Below are positions 48,713 through 60,230 of a stretch of 64,000 nucleotides of DNA, piece after piece (within the stretch, counting starts at the first letter, position 1; every line of letters begins with the position of its first letter). Source of the DNA: Trifolium pratense (taxonomy: Eukaryota; Streptophyta; Magnoliopsida; Fabales; Fabaceae). The translations under genes and the position numbers were made by a program. The notes below the pieces were generated by a model that was not told the DNA's origin, did no database searches, and saw only the letters and a list, made by a program, of their open reading frames with translations. The stretch is from NCBI RefSeq assembly GCF_020283565.1, contig NC_060060.1, forward strand, positions 59,815,257 to 59,879,256. Reading direction: 5' to 3'.

Positions 48713-49460
48713 TCTGAAACACTATTTAATAGTATTCCCATAAACTAGTTTAGTTTGTGTCTTAATTTGTAGTATTTGCTTCACGTTTTCCATGTCCCAA
48801 TCTGTTGTGACTAATTTTGTGAAACTACATTTTCAAGTGTCAATATAATCATGAATTTGGGAAGCTACATTTAATTTGTTGTCTTTTTTAACAAGATAAC
48901 AATCACACATTTGAAACACTTCCAATAAGTTTATATTCATTAATATATAAATTAATCAATGGATATGGTATGCATCACGAGGTTGCACATGTCTTTCTAA
49001 TAATTTGTGAGCTATATGTATCATCATCTCTCAAATATGGTGAGACTTCAATCAATGGAATGTTTTTTAGTTTTTTTTAGCTTTTTCTACATGAGATTTT
49101 TTGATAAAATGACGTCATCATGACGGATGGATGAGTGTGGTTGTACCACAACAATATTCCTTAGTTGATCGATAAATGTTCCAATATAAAGTCGCTTCAC
49201 CGTTTTCCTGAAATATTATCTATTTCATATATTGTGAATTATTATTTATGACAGTCTTATCCTTAATAAAAGACCTCTCATTTGATAAACAAGTATAATT
49301 GTTGAATATGAATTACACTTTAACTACTATTCTCAATCAATAAAAGGGAGACTTTTTAGCAGTAATTTTTTTTTTAAGCAAGTAACATTTTATTTTTAAT
49401 GTGAATACTATGCAAACCGGAAACCGCTATTATTTCATATTGCCTCAAAAAATAAAATAA
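48713..49460. other. AT-rich spacer, nothing recognised
   Basis: No coding signal or delimited element found. Confidence 0.4.
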
Positions 49461-50011
49461 AACTTAAATGCAGTTTTGGTCATCTTGTTTTCAATTTTTT
49501 GAAGTTTTGATCCTCTATTTTAAAAGTCATATATTTTGGTCACCTATTTCAATTTTTTTTGAGTTTTGGTCCACCGCTCAATTTTAGACGATTTTAATGA
49601 TTTGTCAAAGATATTAATGACGTGACAGTGCACACTTGGCTAAAATATTATTCATGTCATGAAACATTTCTTCTATTTCAATAATACTTTTTTTAAAAAA
49701 ATATTTTACTTATTAAAATAATATTATATTAAATTAAAATAAATATTTTTGAAATATTATTTTAATAATTATTTTATTTTAAAATAAATATTATTGAAAT
49801 AGAAGAAAAGTTTAATAACGTGGATCATATTTTGGCCAAGTGTGTAGTGCCACATCATTAATAACATTGACACATCATGATAATTGACTCTAAAATTGAG
49901 CGGGGGACCAAAACTCAAGTAAATTAAAATAGGGCCGGGGGACCAAAATGTTGATTTTTAAAATAGGGGATCAAAACTTTAAAAAATAAAAAGATCAAAA
50001 TTACATTTAAG
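49461..50011. mobile_element. Long-TIR MITE, about 550 bp
   Basis: Left AACTTAAATGCAGTTTTGGT and right (reversed) TGCTTAAATGTAATTTTGAT, with about 150-200 bp of inverted homology (TTTTGGTCCACCGCTCAATT versus AATTGAGCGGGGGACCAAAA; GCACACTTGGC versus GCCAAGTGTGT). The core contains (A/T)-only inverted repeats around ATATTATTTTAAT. No coding capacity. Confidence 0.8.
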
Positions 50012-50167
50012 CAAAAAAAAAATCCGTCTTAGGAAAAGTGGTGCTTTTCTTTTTCTTCACAAAAAGGCATTCCTCTATGATGGAATATAAATTATTGAAA
50101 GAAATTATTAGAATAAAATAATTCAACACCGTACAAATTAATTACTAGTATATATATTATACTAATT

Positions 50168-51316
50168 GGGGATTGGTTATTATACATAAGCTATCCTTAT
50201 GCACCATGCATAAGTTACTTAGTGCACCCCCCAAATTACTTGTGCACCCCCCAAATTACTAGCACACCCCCAAATTTCTCATGCACCCCCCAAATTACTT
50301 GTGCACCCCCAAATTTCTCATGCACCCCCAAATTTCTCATGCACCCCCAAAATTTCTCGCACACCCCCAATATGACTTTTGCCCCCCAATTTTATTTTTT
50401 TGGTCCCCTCCACATTTCTAGCCTAAACCATTTTGTTGTGGGAATGGTTTCAGAGATATGCACTCCAAAACCATTAAGTGTATAAGATGGTTTTAGAGTA
50501 CAACCCTATAATTAGAATACAAACAATAGTTGTGATTTGAAACCATTTAACCAACATAATGGTTTCCAGAATTTTTAAAACCATATAAACACACATAAAA
50601 CCATTTTACAATACAAATGGTTTCAGTGTATAACTATCTGAAACCATTTAACCAACATAATGGTTTCCATAATTTTTAAAACCATAAAAACACACATAAA
50701 ACAATTTTACAATACAAATGGTTTCAGTGTATAACTATCTGAAACCATTTAACCAGCATAATGGTTTCCAGAATTTTTGAAACCATAAAAACACACATAA
50801 AACCATTTTACAATACAAATGGTTTTAGTGTATAACTATCTGAAACCATTTAACTGGTTTTAAATAATGATTATAATTGTACCAAAAAAAAACAATTATG
50901 ATTCTAATTATAGGTTGTACTTCAAAACCATCTTATGCACTTAATGGTTTTGGAGTGTATATTTTTGAAACCATTCCCACAGCAAAATGGTTTAGGCTTG
51001 AAATATGGGGGGTTAAAAAAAAAATTGGGCGCACAAGTCATCTGGGGGTGCGTGAAAAATTTTGGGGGGTGCGCTAGAAATTTGGGGGTGCGCGAGAAAT
51101 TGGGGGGTGCATGAGAAATTTGGGGGGGTGCACGAGAAATTTGGGGGTGCGCGAGTAATTTGGGGGGTACGTGAGAAATTTGGGGGGTGTGAGATTAGGT
51201 GTGAGTGTGTGAGTTGAGATTGGCTAGGATTATTACATGTGGATGCTCAATCTAATGGATGTTATTGACTTATGTACCATGCATAAGGATTACACTTATG
51301 TATAATAACTTCTCCC
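50168..51316. mobile_element. Foldback-type TIR element, about 1.15 kb, with tandem arrays
   Basis: Ends GGGGATTGGTTATTATACAT and (reversed) GGGAGAAGTTATTATACAT share about 45 bp of TIR. Flanks TACTAATT (50160-50167) and TACTCATT (51317-51324) look like an 8-bp target duplication with one change. Inside each end is an array of about 18-20-bp units: GCACCCCCAAATTTCTCAT on the left (50222-50375), its inverse on the right (about 51030-51190). Further in, AAACCATT-rich sequence is inverted between arms. The core holds a 101-bp tandem repeat. No transposase; probably Mutator-like. Confidence 0.85.
50540..50857. repeat. 101-bp tandem repeat, about 3.1 copies
   Basis: Units 50540-50640, 50641-50741 and 50742-50842, plus a partial unit. 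Each unit runs AAACCATTTAACCAACATAA through CAGTGTATAACTATCTG. It lies at the centre of the foldback element. Confidence 0.93.
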
Positions 51317-51324
51317 TACTCATT

Positions 51325-52478
51325 GGGTTGTAAAGCAGTTCTCAATTTGCTATGTTGTCCTCTCATTCTCAAGTTCTTTTGTGGTAATTCTCTTGTAATT
51401 TAGGTATTTTTATTGGGTCCCCTAAAGTATGCTCATTTTAAGATCTCTTGTTCAATTTTTTTTGGTGTTAATTTTGGTGAGTTTGTTTATATCGAATAAA
51501 AAAAAAAACTTTGACTTTAAATAAAACCTCACAAATAGACGGTGAAAATGTGAAATTGACCTCCTCGAATTAATCATTTAGTTTATGGAGTTTAAAAAAA
51601 AATAGGTTTTTTATATTGTAATTTTTTATGACTTAATTACTCATTTAGTTTCTTAACTAATTTTTAGATTTTATTGTGGTCCATTGATTAATAAACTTTC
51701 TGCTTACGTCCCTTAAGTTAGTCTCATTTCCTCTCCCTTTGTTGTTTAGTAGTGGTATCATTTTCCACTTTTTAAAATGAATTATTTTCTTCTTTTAGAA
51801 CGTGGTGGGCTATATATATATGTAGTATTGTTTATCAAATACAAGACTTTAAAAAAGTCCATAGGAAATTGACAGTGTTCTTATATTATATGTAATGTAA
51901 CATGCTTTTTCATCTCCTAAAAAAACATGTTTTTTTCATAGGAATAAGATCCCAATTCTTAATACAAGCATATGCTAATTAATACATTTTTGTATTCTCT
52001 TCCTTTTTTTTTTCTTTTTTTTTTGTCTAACACGTTTGTATTTTTTGTTGGAACTTAAAAAACATTACACATCCAATATATATTAATGTGATTTTAATTG
52101 ATTTCTATGAGCATAACTCTGTTGGTAGAGAAGAAGTAAATTTATAGTCATTATTATTTGACAAAAAAATTAAAGATTATATGATTTTAATTATTATACT
52201 TAGCACGCGTAAAAGAAAAATGTATATACATTTAATTATACTTACGGTATCCTGGTCAACCATCTATGATATGAAGGAGTAAGAAATCGGCCCCTTTTTA
52301 CTCATAAAAAAAAAATGATATTCTCTTACATAGAAGAAAATGAATTCTTGAAGAGGGAGAGTGTTGTCTAAGGGCGATAATATTCTCAAAGTAAGTGCTT
52401 CAAGCCATTCCATTCTATATATTATGAGTATGTTTATTCTTCTCTCCTCACTCATTGATGATATAAAATGTTAAATGT
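51325..52478. other. AT-rich spacer
   Basis: A SINE-like head may lie near 52108 (GAGCATAACTCTGTTGGTAG). No gene recognised. Confidence 0.4.
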
Positions 52479-52640
52479 TTTTTGGTGCGGCGGTCGAAGT
52501 AATAACAATAAAGGGATCCATGGTTAGCTAGGGATAGACTTGAATGATCGAAGGTGAAAGGAGGTATGAGTTTTCGTAATTTTGAAGCGTTCAATATGGA
52601 TATGGTGGCGAAACAAGCATCTATGTGGCATAACATTATT
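52479..52640 (+). pseudogene. LINE reverse-transcriptase fragment
   Basis: Encodes FWCGGRSNNNKGIHG and, one stop and a frameshift later, SKVKGGMSFRNFEAFNMDMV with AKQASMWHN, matching the FWWG...K(G/I)HW...KGGMGFRD...FN..LLAKQ stretch after the catalytic RT core of plant LINEs. Short and degenerate. Confidence 0.78.
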
Positions 52641-52841
52641 TGATACATCTTTGGCCTATAATCATAGTTTTGTTTGGCGTAAACATTTAGATTGCTAGCA
52701 AATTCTTTTACATAGGTGTAGGTGACAAATTGGTAGTGTGATAAAAATTTGTTTTATGTATGATATGTGGTTGCATGAGATATAACTAAGATTTAATAAC
52801 GTGGACTAACAAAGAGTAAGCATTAAATGGGTATGTGTTGC

Positions 52842-52977
52842 GTCTCGTTAGCTTAGCTCAGTTGACAGCACATTGCATTATATATGCAGTGGGTCGGGGT
52901 TCGAACTTCGGTCGTCCCACTTATCCACCTTAAGGATAGAATTTCTAACCACTAGACTACTTGACAAAAAAAAGTCC
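52842..52977 (+). mobile_element. Full-length tRNA-derived SINE, 136 bp, with TSD
   Basis: A box TTAGCTTAGCTCAGTTGACA, B box GGGGTTCGAACTTCGG, tail CTACTTGACAAAAAAAA. Flanked by GTGTTGC at 52835-52841 and 52978-52984. Confidence 0.9.
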
Positions 52978-53398
52978 GTGTTGCATATATGTGACATTTT
53001 TCGTCTATCCAATTAACTAAAATTTCACAGTAAGGACCAATATTGGAAATGATATAAAAAAGCGAGACTAAAAATATAATTAAAAAAAATGTAAGAACTA
53101 CTTTTAGAAGTTCGTTAAAATGTAAGGAATAAAAATATATTTAACCATTCAATCAAAAAGTTAATTAGGTATTATTATTAATGAATGATTTGTATATGGA
53201 ACCCTCAGTGCTTGCCTAATAATAGTTCTCTCAAAATAATTTCATTTGTGAGAATTACTCTATTTTATACTGGTTGCAATTCTAGACTTTATTTATGCAT
53301 CTGTGTTACTTTGTAATAATCATCTAATTTTATTTTTTGTGAACTACAGTATTACTTTTCATAATAATTTGGGTTTTTTTGGCATTGTAGCCTATGCA

Positions 53399-53586
53399 GA
53401 AAATTTCTCAACCCACCACAACATTTCTCCCCTACTCCCCTACTTCTTAGCGCACAAAAAAATAATCAGAAAATACATTTCGAACTGTTTTTTAGTGTAA
53501 AATTTACACTATAAAAAATTCGGAAAATGTTTTCCGAATTTTTTGGGGGTAGGGGAGAAAGTGAGTGGGTGGGATGAGAAAATTTC
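53399..53586. mobile_element. Mutator-like MITE, 188 bp, perfect 9-bp TSD
   Basis: Ends GAAAATTTCTCAACCCACC and (reversed) GAAATTTTCTCATCCCACC, with inverted homology through TTTCTCCCCTAC and a central inverted TTCGGAAAATGTTTTCCGAA. Flanked by GCCTATGCA at 53390-53398 and 53587-53595. Confidence 0.93.
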
Positions 53587-53595
53587 GCCTATGCA

Positions 53596-54499
53596 ACCCG
53601 TATGGGTTTGGACTTGGCTCGACTTTATGAGAGTTTTTTTTTTTTGCACTAGTTAATTTTTTCTGTGCATTCCGTAAAATTAGTAAAATAATTTTGTCCG
53701 TTACTTAAATAATGGATAAATTCCACTATATAAATAGCGGATTTGTAAAAAATATTTAAATTGAACGTTTTAAGATTTCATGCCTCCAAGAGATCCCCTT
53801 AAAATATTTTGAAATTTGTTCTCATCCGCTACGCTATTAAGTAGAGAAACGGGTGAAAACGTCCGCTATTTAAATAGCTAACTGTAGCAACATATTATAA
53901 TTTATAAGGAAATTCATCACTTTCCTCCCTCATTCAGCCAGTTTAAAAAAATGCTAAAACTCTCGAAAAACCGTTCCAAAATCCCAAATTGCATTTCAAC
54001 TTCAAATCCACCCATCTATTCGCATTTGTGGTCGAAATCTATTCAACAAGGTTAGTACATAAACCAACTTGGTTGCTCCCACCTGTATCTGTTAATCATA
54101 TTATCCTCAATGTGGCCAAAAAAAATCCTCATCGATTACCATATTGTTCCCAATCACGATGACTAAAGAACAGCGGTGAGAGCAATATAAGTAATCGATG
54201 ACGGAATATGTAAAAAAAATGACAAAACTAAACTAACTATCGGTGAAGAAAAAAAAAACAAAAGAAATGAGAATGAGAGAAGATTAGAGAAATGGAGGTA
54301 TATATAGAATTTTTGCTGCCTCCCGATTGGCCAATGTCTTGTTATGGCCACGCAAATGGTCATTCAAAAGTGACTACTTGGCAGGCCTTTGACTGGTATA
54401 GAAGACCTGACCACTGACTGGTCTGCTACGTAAGTAGTAGACGCTATCCAATAGCAAGTGGGTTAGCACGATTTAGCCCGTTGGACCAGACCAACTCAT
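53596..54499. other. Spacer, nothing coding recognised
   Basis: Repeated words such as CCGCTATTTAAATAGC near 53860 and TAAATAGCGG near 53733 hint at a decayed inverted element. Confidence 0.35.
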
Positions 54500-55075
54500 C
54501 TTCTTTTTTTTTTTAAACAACTCTTTTTTAGCAAAAGCAAAGCTAGATCATTTCATTGATAATTAATTGGTACATTAAAGAAGAAGGTACATCATAAAAA
54601 ACATGGAGACCAAACTGAGATAAAGATGCTCTAACGATGTAATGAGCAAACTTATTTGCTTGCCTCCGTACAAACAACACAACATAGTTGTTACTAGTGG
54701 ACAAGAGATTTTTACATAGAGAAATAATGTCCCCAAATTCATTTTGTGGAACACTATGGGAGTAAAGTGCATCAACAACAAGTTTACAGTGTTTCAAAGA
54801 AAACTTTTTGATAGCCTTGAGCAAAAGAAGCTTTTATGGATGCAAGTAGGGCTGTAGCTTCAGCTTCAGCTTCAGCAGTGGTCATAAAGCATTGCTCCCA
54901 GCTTGATTCCCCATACATTAACTGACCCGAAGCGTCCCTAAAACATAAACCATAGCCCATGATAGTGTTGTTCTTGAAGAAGGCACAGTCGACATTGCAT
55001 TTCACCATGTTTAGAGGAGGCTTTGCCCAAACATTAAACTCAATACTCAATAGTAACACATAAAGGAATATATTG
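54500..55075 (-). pseudogene. 5'-truncated LINE, RNase H-like domain, frameshifted
   Basis: The minus strand encodes FNVWAKPPLNMVKCNVDCAF, MGYGLCFRDASGQLMYG and EAEAEATALLASIKASFAQG (first half of the domain). One frame away follow KLVVDALYSHSVPQNEFGDI, VRRQANKFAHYIVRASLS and a terminal NEMI. The break is at GYQKVFFET/KHCKL. A poly(T) block at 54501-54512 represents the poly(A) end. Confidence 0.88.
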
Positions 55076-55207
55076 GAAAAAACTCAAATATCATACTGAA
55101 AATTGAAAAGACCAAAACCAAATTTACAAATAATAAGATCTTGACTTATAATAAGTCAATTTTGTAATGAGTTAGGCCTATTAAAAAATTAATAGGTAGT
55201 GTTTAAA

Positions 55208-56545
55208 TATATGGCTTTTATAGAGGCGTACGATGGAGAATAGGAAATGGCGCAAATGTCCCGATATCGACGCAACCTTGGCTACGGGATGAGACATGTT
55301 CATTTGTCACAACATAAGTTGTTGCAGGTAGAGAAAATATGAATGTAGGTGATGTCATAAATCACCACACTAAAACGTGGAACAGTGTGCTAATTCATCA
55401 AATTTTCAACCCAAGAGATGCTACTGAGATAATTAAAATACCACTCAACTTATTGCAAAGTGATGATGTGCCCATTTGGAGGTTTAGCAGGAATGGTGCT
55501 TACTCAGTTCGCTCTGCATACTATCAGCTTATGGAAGTTATCATAGACAACAGTCACCTTAAAGTGGAAGGTAATTGGAAGAAACTTTGGCAATTGCGTG
55601 TTCCGAATAAAGTCAAAATATTTTTGTGGTGAGCGTTGCAAGGTTGTCTTCCTGTCCGTGGACGATTAGTGCAGAAAGGAGTCCAATGCAACAATAAATG
55701 TCCTCATTGTGATAGTTATGAATGGCATTGTTTTTTTGGATGTACCACTATAATGAGTTGTGGCTGGAAACAGAAGAATGGCAGCAGGTCAGTCACTATA
55801 TGAATATTAATGCAGCAGGTTTTGTTTCAATGATTTTTCAGATGATTGAAGAAATTGATACTGAAGCTATGGCGAGAATTACCATGTTGTTATGGAAAAT
55901 CTGGTGGCATAGGAATCAGAGGTGTTGGCAGAAAAAAATTCCAACTATATTTGAAGTTTGTAGAAGAGCAATAGATAGCTTGAATGAATGGTTGAATGTG
56001 CAGCAACAAAAGAACAGCACACGCAGAACTGGAACAGTTTTGGCAAGCCAATTTGGACCAAACCTGCTAGAGGAACACTTAAATGCAATATAGACGCTGC
56101 TTGTTACAAAGAACAAAATGTTTACTGCATAGGTGCATGCCTCCGTGATGAACAAGGCAGATTCATGCAAGCATCTACGACACGTCTTCGTGCAGACCCG
56201 ACATCGCAGAACTGCAGAAGCAGAAGCTACAGGGCTGCTGGAAGCTCTAAGTTGGTTACAACAACCGCAGCTAGCAAATGTTCAAATTGCCATTGAAACC
56301 GACTGCCTCCAGGTAGCGCAAGCTTTACATACAAGGCCTGTCAACATGACAGAGTTTGGAAGCACTATTATTTGTGTCATAGCCTATTAATTGAGAATGA
56401 TCACTGTAAGGTTAGTTATGTTCGGCGACAAGCCAATCGAGTAGCTCACGCTTTAGCTCAAGCGACTCGTTTTATCGCTAGTCCCCAAATTTATAATTAT
56501 TGTCCACCTTGTATTGTTCCTATTATTGTCAATGAAATGAATTAA
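55208..56545 (+). pseudogene. 5'-truncated LINE: zinc-binding and RNase H regions, several frameshifts
   Basis: Reads in order GVRWRIGNGANVPISTQPWL, NVGDVINHHTKTWNSVLIHQ, VPIWRFSRNGAYSVRSAYYQ, LRVPNKVKIFLW*ALQGCLP (TGA for CGA), CNNKCPHCDSYEWHCFFGC (zinc-knuckle), then RNase H pieces GTLKCNIDAACYKEQNVYCI, EAEATGLLEALSWLQQPQLA and VRRQANRVAHALAQATRF, ending NEMN*. Arranged head to head with the LINE at 54500-55075. A (TA)n tract follows its 3' end instead of a clear poly(A). Confidence 0.88.
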
Positions 56546-56555
56546 GTTTGCTTGC

Positions 56556-56556
56556 G

Positions 56557-56613
<57 letters not shown>
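56556..56613. repeat. (TA)n microsatellite
   Basis: About 28 uninterrupted AT units directly after the LINE 3' end. Confidence 0.95.
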
Positions 56614-56616
<3 letters not shown>

Positions 56617-57105
56617 ACTTAATAAGAGTCTACAAAATTTAAAAGTTGACAATAGCATTCATCTAAAACAGTCTAAATGGTCCTACCATTTGCTCAAATA
56701 TCTAAACCAAACCATAGCTATTTAAATTATTAATGGTACCACCAAAATCTGGAAGTTGAAGTTGAAGATTGAACAAAATATGTGTTGTTATTACTTGTTA
56801 AAAAACATAATATATCTTTTAAAAGCAATAAGGATCCAAACATGGACCACTTCTCCAAAGTGTCTTGGATAACATGGCAACCAAAGAACCAATCAAACTA
56901 CTTTCTAACATTGTTGACTTTGTATACATAACAAGTCTTATTCAACAGTATTAAGTTTTGTTTTTCATGTGTAACTTCCATATACAAATTGATGTTATTA
57001 ATTGCATTGACAAGTATACTATATATATATAGACTATAGAGTATAGACAAATAAATACTTGAAGAAAGAGCATTTAATGTGATCCCTTTCTAAGTTCCAT
57101 TATTG
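56614..57105. other. Downstream region of the coiled-coil gene
   Basis: Moderately AT-rich, probably including its 3' UTR. No other feature. Confidence 0.4.
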
Positions 57106-60100
57106 CTATCTTCTCAAACATATCATTCCTTCACGAGCCAATGTTCCCTCAAGGTCACCTATAATTCTAGCTGTTCGAACTTCTAAACCTCTTTGAACTT
57201 CATGGAATAGATTTCTTATACTGTCAGAAAATCTCTTCATGTCAATGCCTGCCCTTTTTTCCATCTCTTCTGCCACTCCAACAAATCCAGAAACAATCTT
57301 GGATTGAATTTCAAACAATTTTTGTCCTGTTGCAACAATGTATCTTTGTAATTGAAATGTCTCCTCCAAAAAATGCTCTAGTGTTGATGTTTTCTCCTTT
57401 GCTCTTGCGTTATTCATTTCTCCGCGAGTTGCGTAGAGGACATTCTCTTGCTGAAATAATGTGTAACAAATTATTGATTCATGCTCAACTTTGCAATACC
57501 AAATTAAGTTGGACATTAGTAGAATTTATCTTACAGTTAATGCAATATTGCTCCATTTTTTCAATATCATAAATGAACATTAAAAGGAAGCCTATTGCAA
57601 ATGATTGCTCACATGATTCTAAAAGATTTTCTCTAGCATATTGTAAATGGTTCATATTGTCAAAATAAAACTAATAAAAATATAATTTCATCATATCTCC
57701 TCATGCATATATTTTATGAAAAAATATTATAAACCATATATTACGACGAAATATGATTGCACATGATGAATACAAAACACATAAAAGTATACAATTGTCA
57801 AACACTTACCATCCGTTTGCAAAGATCGTCGGTCTTCTCTTGGAGGGATTGATATCTTCCAATTTGTTTATTCAGCATAGTAGTCAAGGACATGTAAGCC
57901 TTCATATCCTCACTAATTTCTACATGTTCATCATTGTTTTGCATTCCTGTCAACCTTTCAACAAGAATTAGTTGTTGCTTAAGCCTCTTGATCTTGTAAG
58001 ATACTCCAAGAGCATGAAGATCCATCTTCCATTGGAATTGTTTTGCATCATTAAAGGGCTTGCTAGTAGATCCTATCTTTTCAGAAGCATCAGTTTCTAT
58101 GTGATTTGGACTTCGATACTGCACAGGAGTAGGATTATCCTCCTTACAAACATGCTTTTCTTCTTCAATCTTATTTTCTGGAGATTGAACTTTTGAATTA
58201 GCATTGTCAAACTGATCATGGTTCAATGGCTGCTGCACCTCCTTTTCACAAACTTCCTCAATCAAAGTTTCCATCATTTCTAGTTGTTTTTCACCTGGTT
58301 TTCGCTTCACAATCTTGACTCTAGACCAGACAGGATCTTGAGTTAGTTCTGAAGATTGTGGAGACAAATTCGAGTTGTTTCTAAAGGTGTTTAAAGGTCT
58401 CAATTTTGATGCAAATTGGTCTTTCAAGGAAGTTAGTTCATCCTCCCTTTCCAACAATAAGCTCTCCAATTTCATCTTGTCATGTCTCAGCTGTGTCACG
58501 TCTTTCCCCAATCCTTCCAAGTGTGACTGAAGTTGCTTTGTTTCTAATTCTGTTCTCAACAACTGCCACCTAAATGCTTCTAACTTCTCATCTTTTATCC
58601 TCATTTGATCTGCAAAAGCATCTAGCTCTATGTGATGCCTCTGCTCAATTAGGGTTGCATATCTTTCTGTCTCAGCCCTCATCCAATCTTCCAAACGCTT
58701 AGCATTAGTAGGAATGGCTAGAGACAAGATAGGAGATAAAAGGGTCAGCACAACAAATAGATACTGGTTGGATTGACTTATTTGAATTATTCTACTCACA
58801 TAAGTAGCTATTAACATGTCCATAAGTTGTTTTCAGCTTATTTTATATAAGCTCTCAAGGATAGCTTATGAAAATAGCTTATAACTTATATGAAATAAGT
58901 TTGACTTTATTTTATCTTCTATTATAGAAATAGCTTACACATAAACACTAATATGATAAGTGTTTAATTAAGTTGTGTATCAAAAGAAGGCCTAAGAACA
59001 AATAAAATTGAGACAAAAATTTGTAGGACTTAAAAATCTTACATGAATCTTCATTTCTTTGTGGCAAGTAGTGATCAGAAATGGGTGAAAATTGTTCTTG
59101 TTCATCTGAAATATGTGAAGAACCTGTTGAAGAATTATGCTGCTGCAAACCTCTAGAACTAGGGAAAACATCCATCCTAGAACTAAAGTTCAGTAACATG
59201 TTTTTAAGGGAATGTCTGTCATGTTTTACTTCTGAAACTACCCTCCACTTTTCTGTTTCTTGCTCAGCTTGCTTCCTCCTAGTCTTTGATAACTTAACCT
59301 CTTTCAACAGCATTTGCTTTTCTGCAGTATCTAGTTTAGATTTCCTCAGCATTGCTGACAAAATCTTATCTTTTTGTTCCAAATCCTTGTGAAATTTTCC
59401 AATCTCCAAAGTTAATTTCTGGACCATCGAATCAGACTCCTCTTTATTCTCCATGACAGAAATAAGCTCTTGTTTTGTAGCTTCCAAATGCTTAACAGCA
59501 CGACCAAGTTCAGCCTCGAGGTGTCTTTGGTTTGAAACAAGCTCAATGAAAGCAGTTTTATGTTTCCTGAGATCAGATGAATGTTCTTGAGCTTCACGCC
59601 TCGTAGATTCTCTCAATTCTTCAGCATCCCTTTCAGCTTTTTCCACTTTTTGTTCTAGCTCCTTTCTCTTCTTCTCTTCCTCTTCAATCTTCTTATCCTT
59701 TGACTCCACCATATCCTCCATTTCCTTCAATTTCTGATTCAATTCATCGATAGCCGAATCCTTTTTTTTCTCAAACACTCTTAGCTCATTCAGCAGAGCA
59801 CCGATTTGCTGTCGAAGTTTCCTTCTTTCACTAAACCAACTTTGTTCTTGTGTAGCAAAAATCCCCACCACTTTCTCATTTGCTTTTGCATCTTCATGTC
59901 TTATCTTTTTCAGATTCTCAATTTCTATCTTAGCACTTTTCAGCCTTTGGCACTCTCCCTCATCTAACACTTCCTTCTGAACTTTCCACACAATCAACCC
60001 CAAAAGCTGTGCACTTCCTTGAAGCATAGTTTCAACAATTTCAGTCAAATTTTTCTCAACTTCAACATGTGATTTTCTAAAAGCTTGAAGAGCAAAAAAT

Positions 60101-60204
60101 GCACAAGAAACACCAAAATACATAGGATACATGCCATCAACATCACTCTTACCACACCCAATTATACTATCCAAAACATAAAGTTCCTTCTCACCCATTA
60201 CCAT
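57106..60204 (-). CDS. Long plant coiled-coil protein, three exons
   Basis: Exons 59043-60204, 57810-58717 and 57106-57450; 2415 nt, 804 residues, with intact GT-AG junctions (TTCAT/GTAAG, TCTCTAG/CC, ATG/GTAAGT, TTTCAG/CAAG). The N-terminus reads MVMGEKELYVLDSIIGCGKS then DGMYPMYFGVSCAFFALQAF. Residues about 60-370 and 390-490 are almost continuous charged coiled coil (EEEEKKRKELEQKVEKAERD). A low-complexity Ser/Gln linker follows (SSRGLQQHNSSTGSSHISDE), then a second coiled region with a conserved-looking DWMRAETERYATLIEQRHHI and a C-terminal helix (RNLFHEVQRGLEVRTARIIG). It resembles plant proteins described as myosin- or filament-like, but no motor or membrane domain is seen and I cannot name a function. 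The start at 60202-60204 lies 25 bases after a TTTCAG acceptor (60230), implying a 5'-UTR intron; Met3 (60198) is an alternative. Confidence 0.87.
58816..58977. mobile_element. Tourist-like MITE remnant in intron 1 of the coiled-coil gene
   Basis: AAGCTCTCAAGGATAGCTTATG and AAGTGTTTAATTAAGTTGT match, in reverse, the internal text of the Tourist-like MITE at 8931 (GCTTATGGA, CATAAGTG words). Terminal sequences are decayed. Confidence 0.5.
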
Positions 60205-60230
60205 GAGATTTAATTTTCCTTGCCTCTCTC

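Noticed and set aside
50222..50485. Open frame of Pro/Thr-rich repeats (HPPNYLCTPQ...)
   Set aside because: It is the translation of the C-run array in the foldback element, with no coding character otherwise.
50540..50857. CRISPR-like array
   Set aside because: The 101-bp units are contiguous without spacers, and the genome is a plant nuclear one.
52448..52648. Minus-strand 66-residue open frame
   Set aside because: The plus strand of this DNA reads as a LINE reverse-transcriptase remnant, which explains it better.
52842..52977. tRNA gene
   Set aside because: A and B boxes are present, but there is no cloverleaf or anticodon arm and the poly(A) tail plus target duplication show a SINE.
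58972..59392. Plus-strand open frames over the coiled-coil gene
   Set aside because: Antisense shadows caused by biased codon use in coiled-coil sequence.
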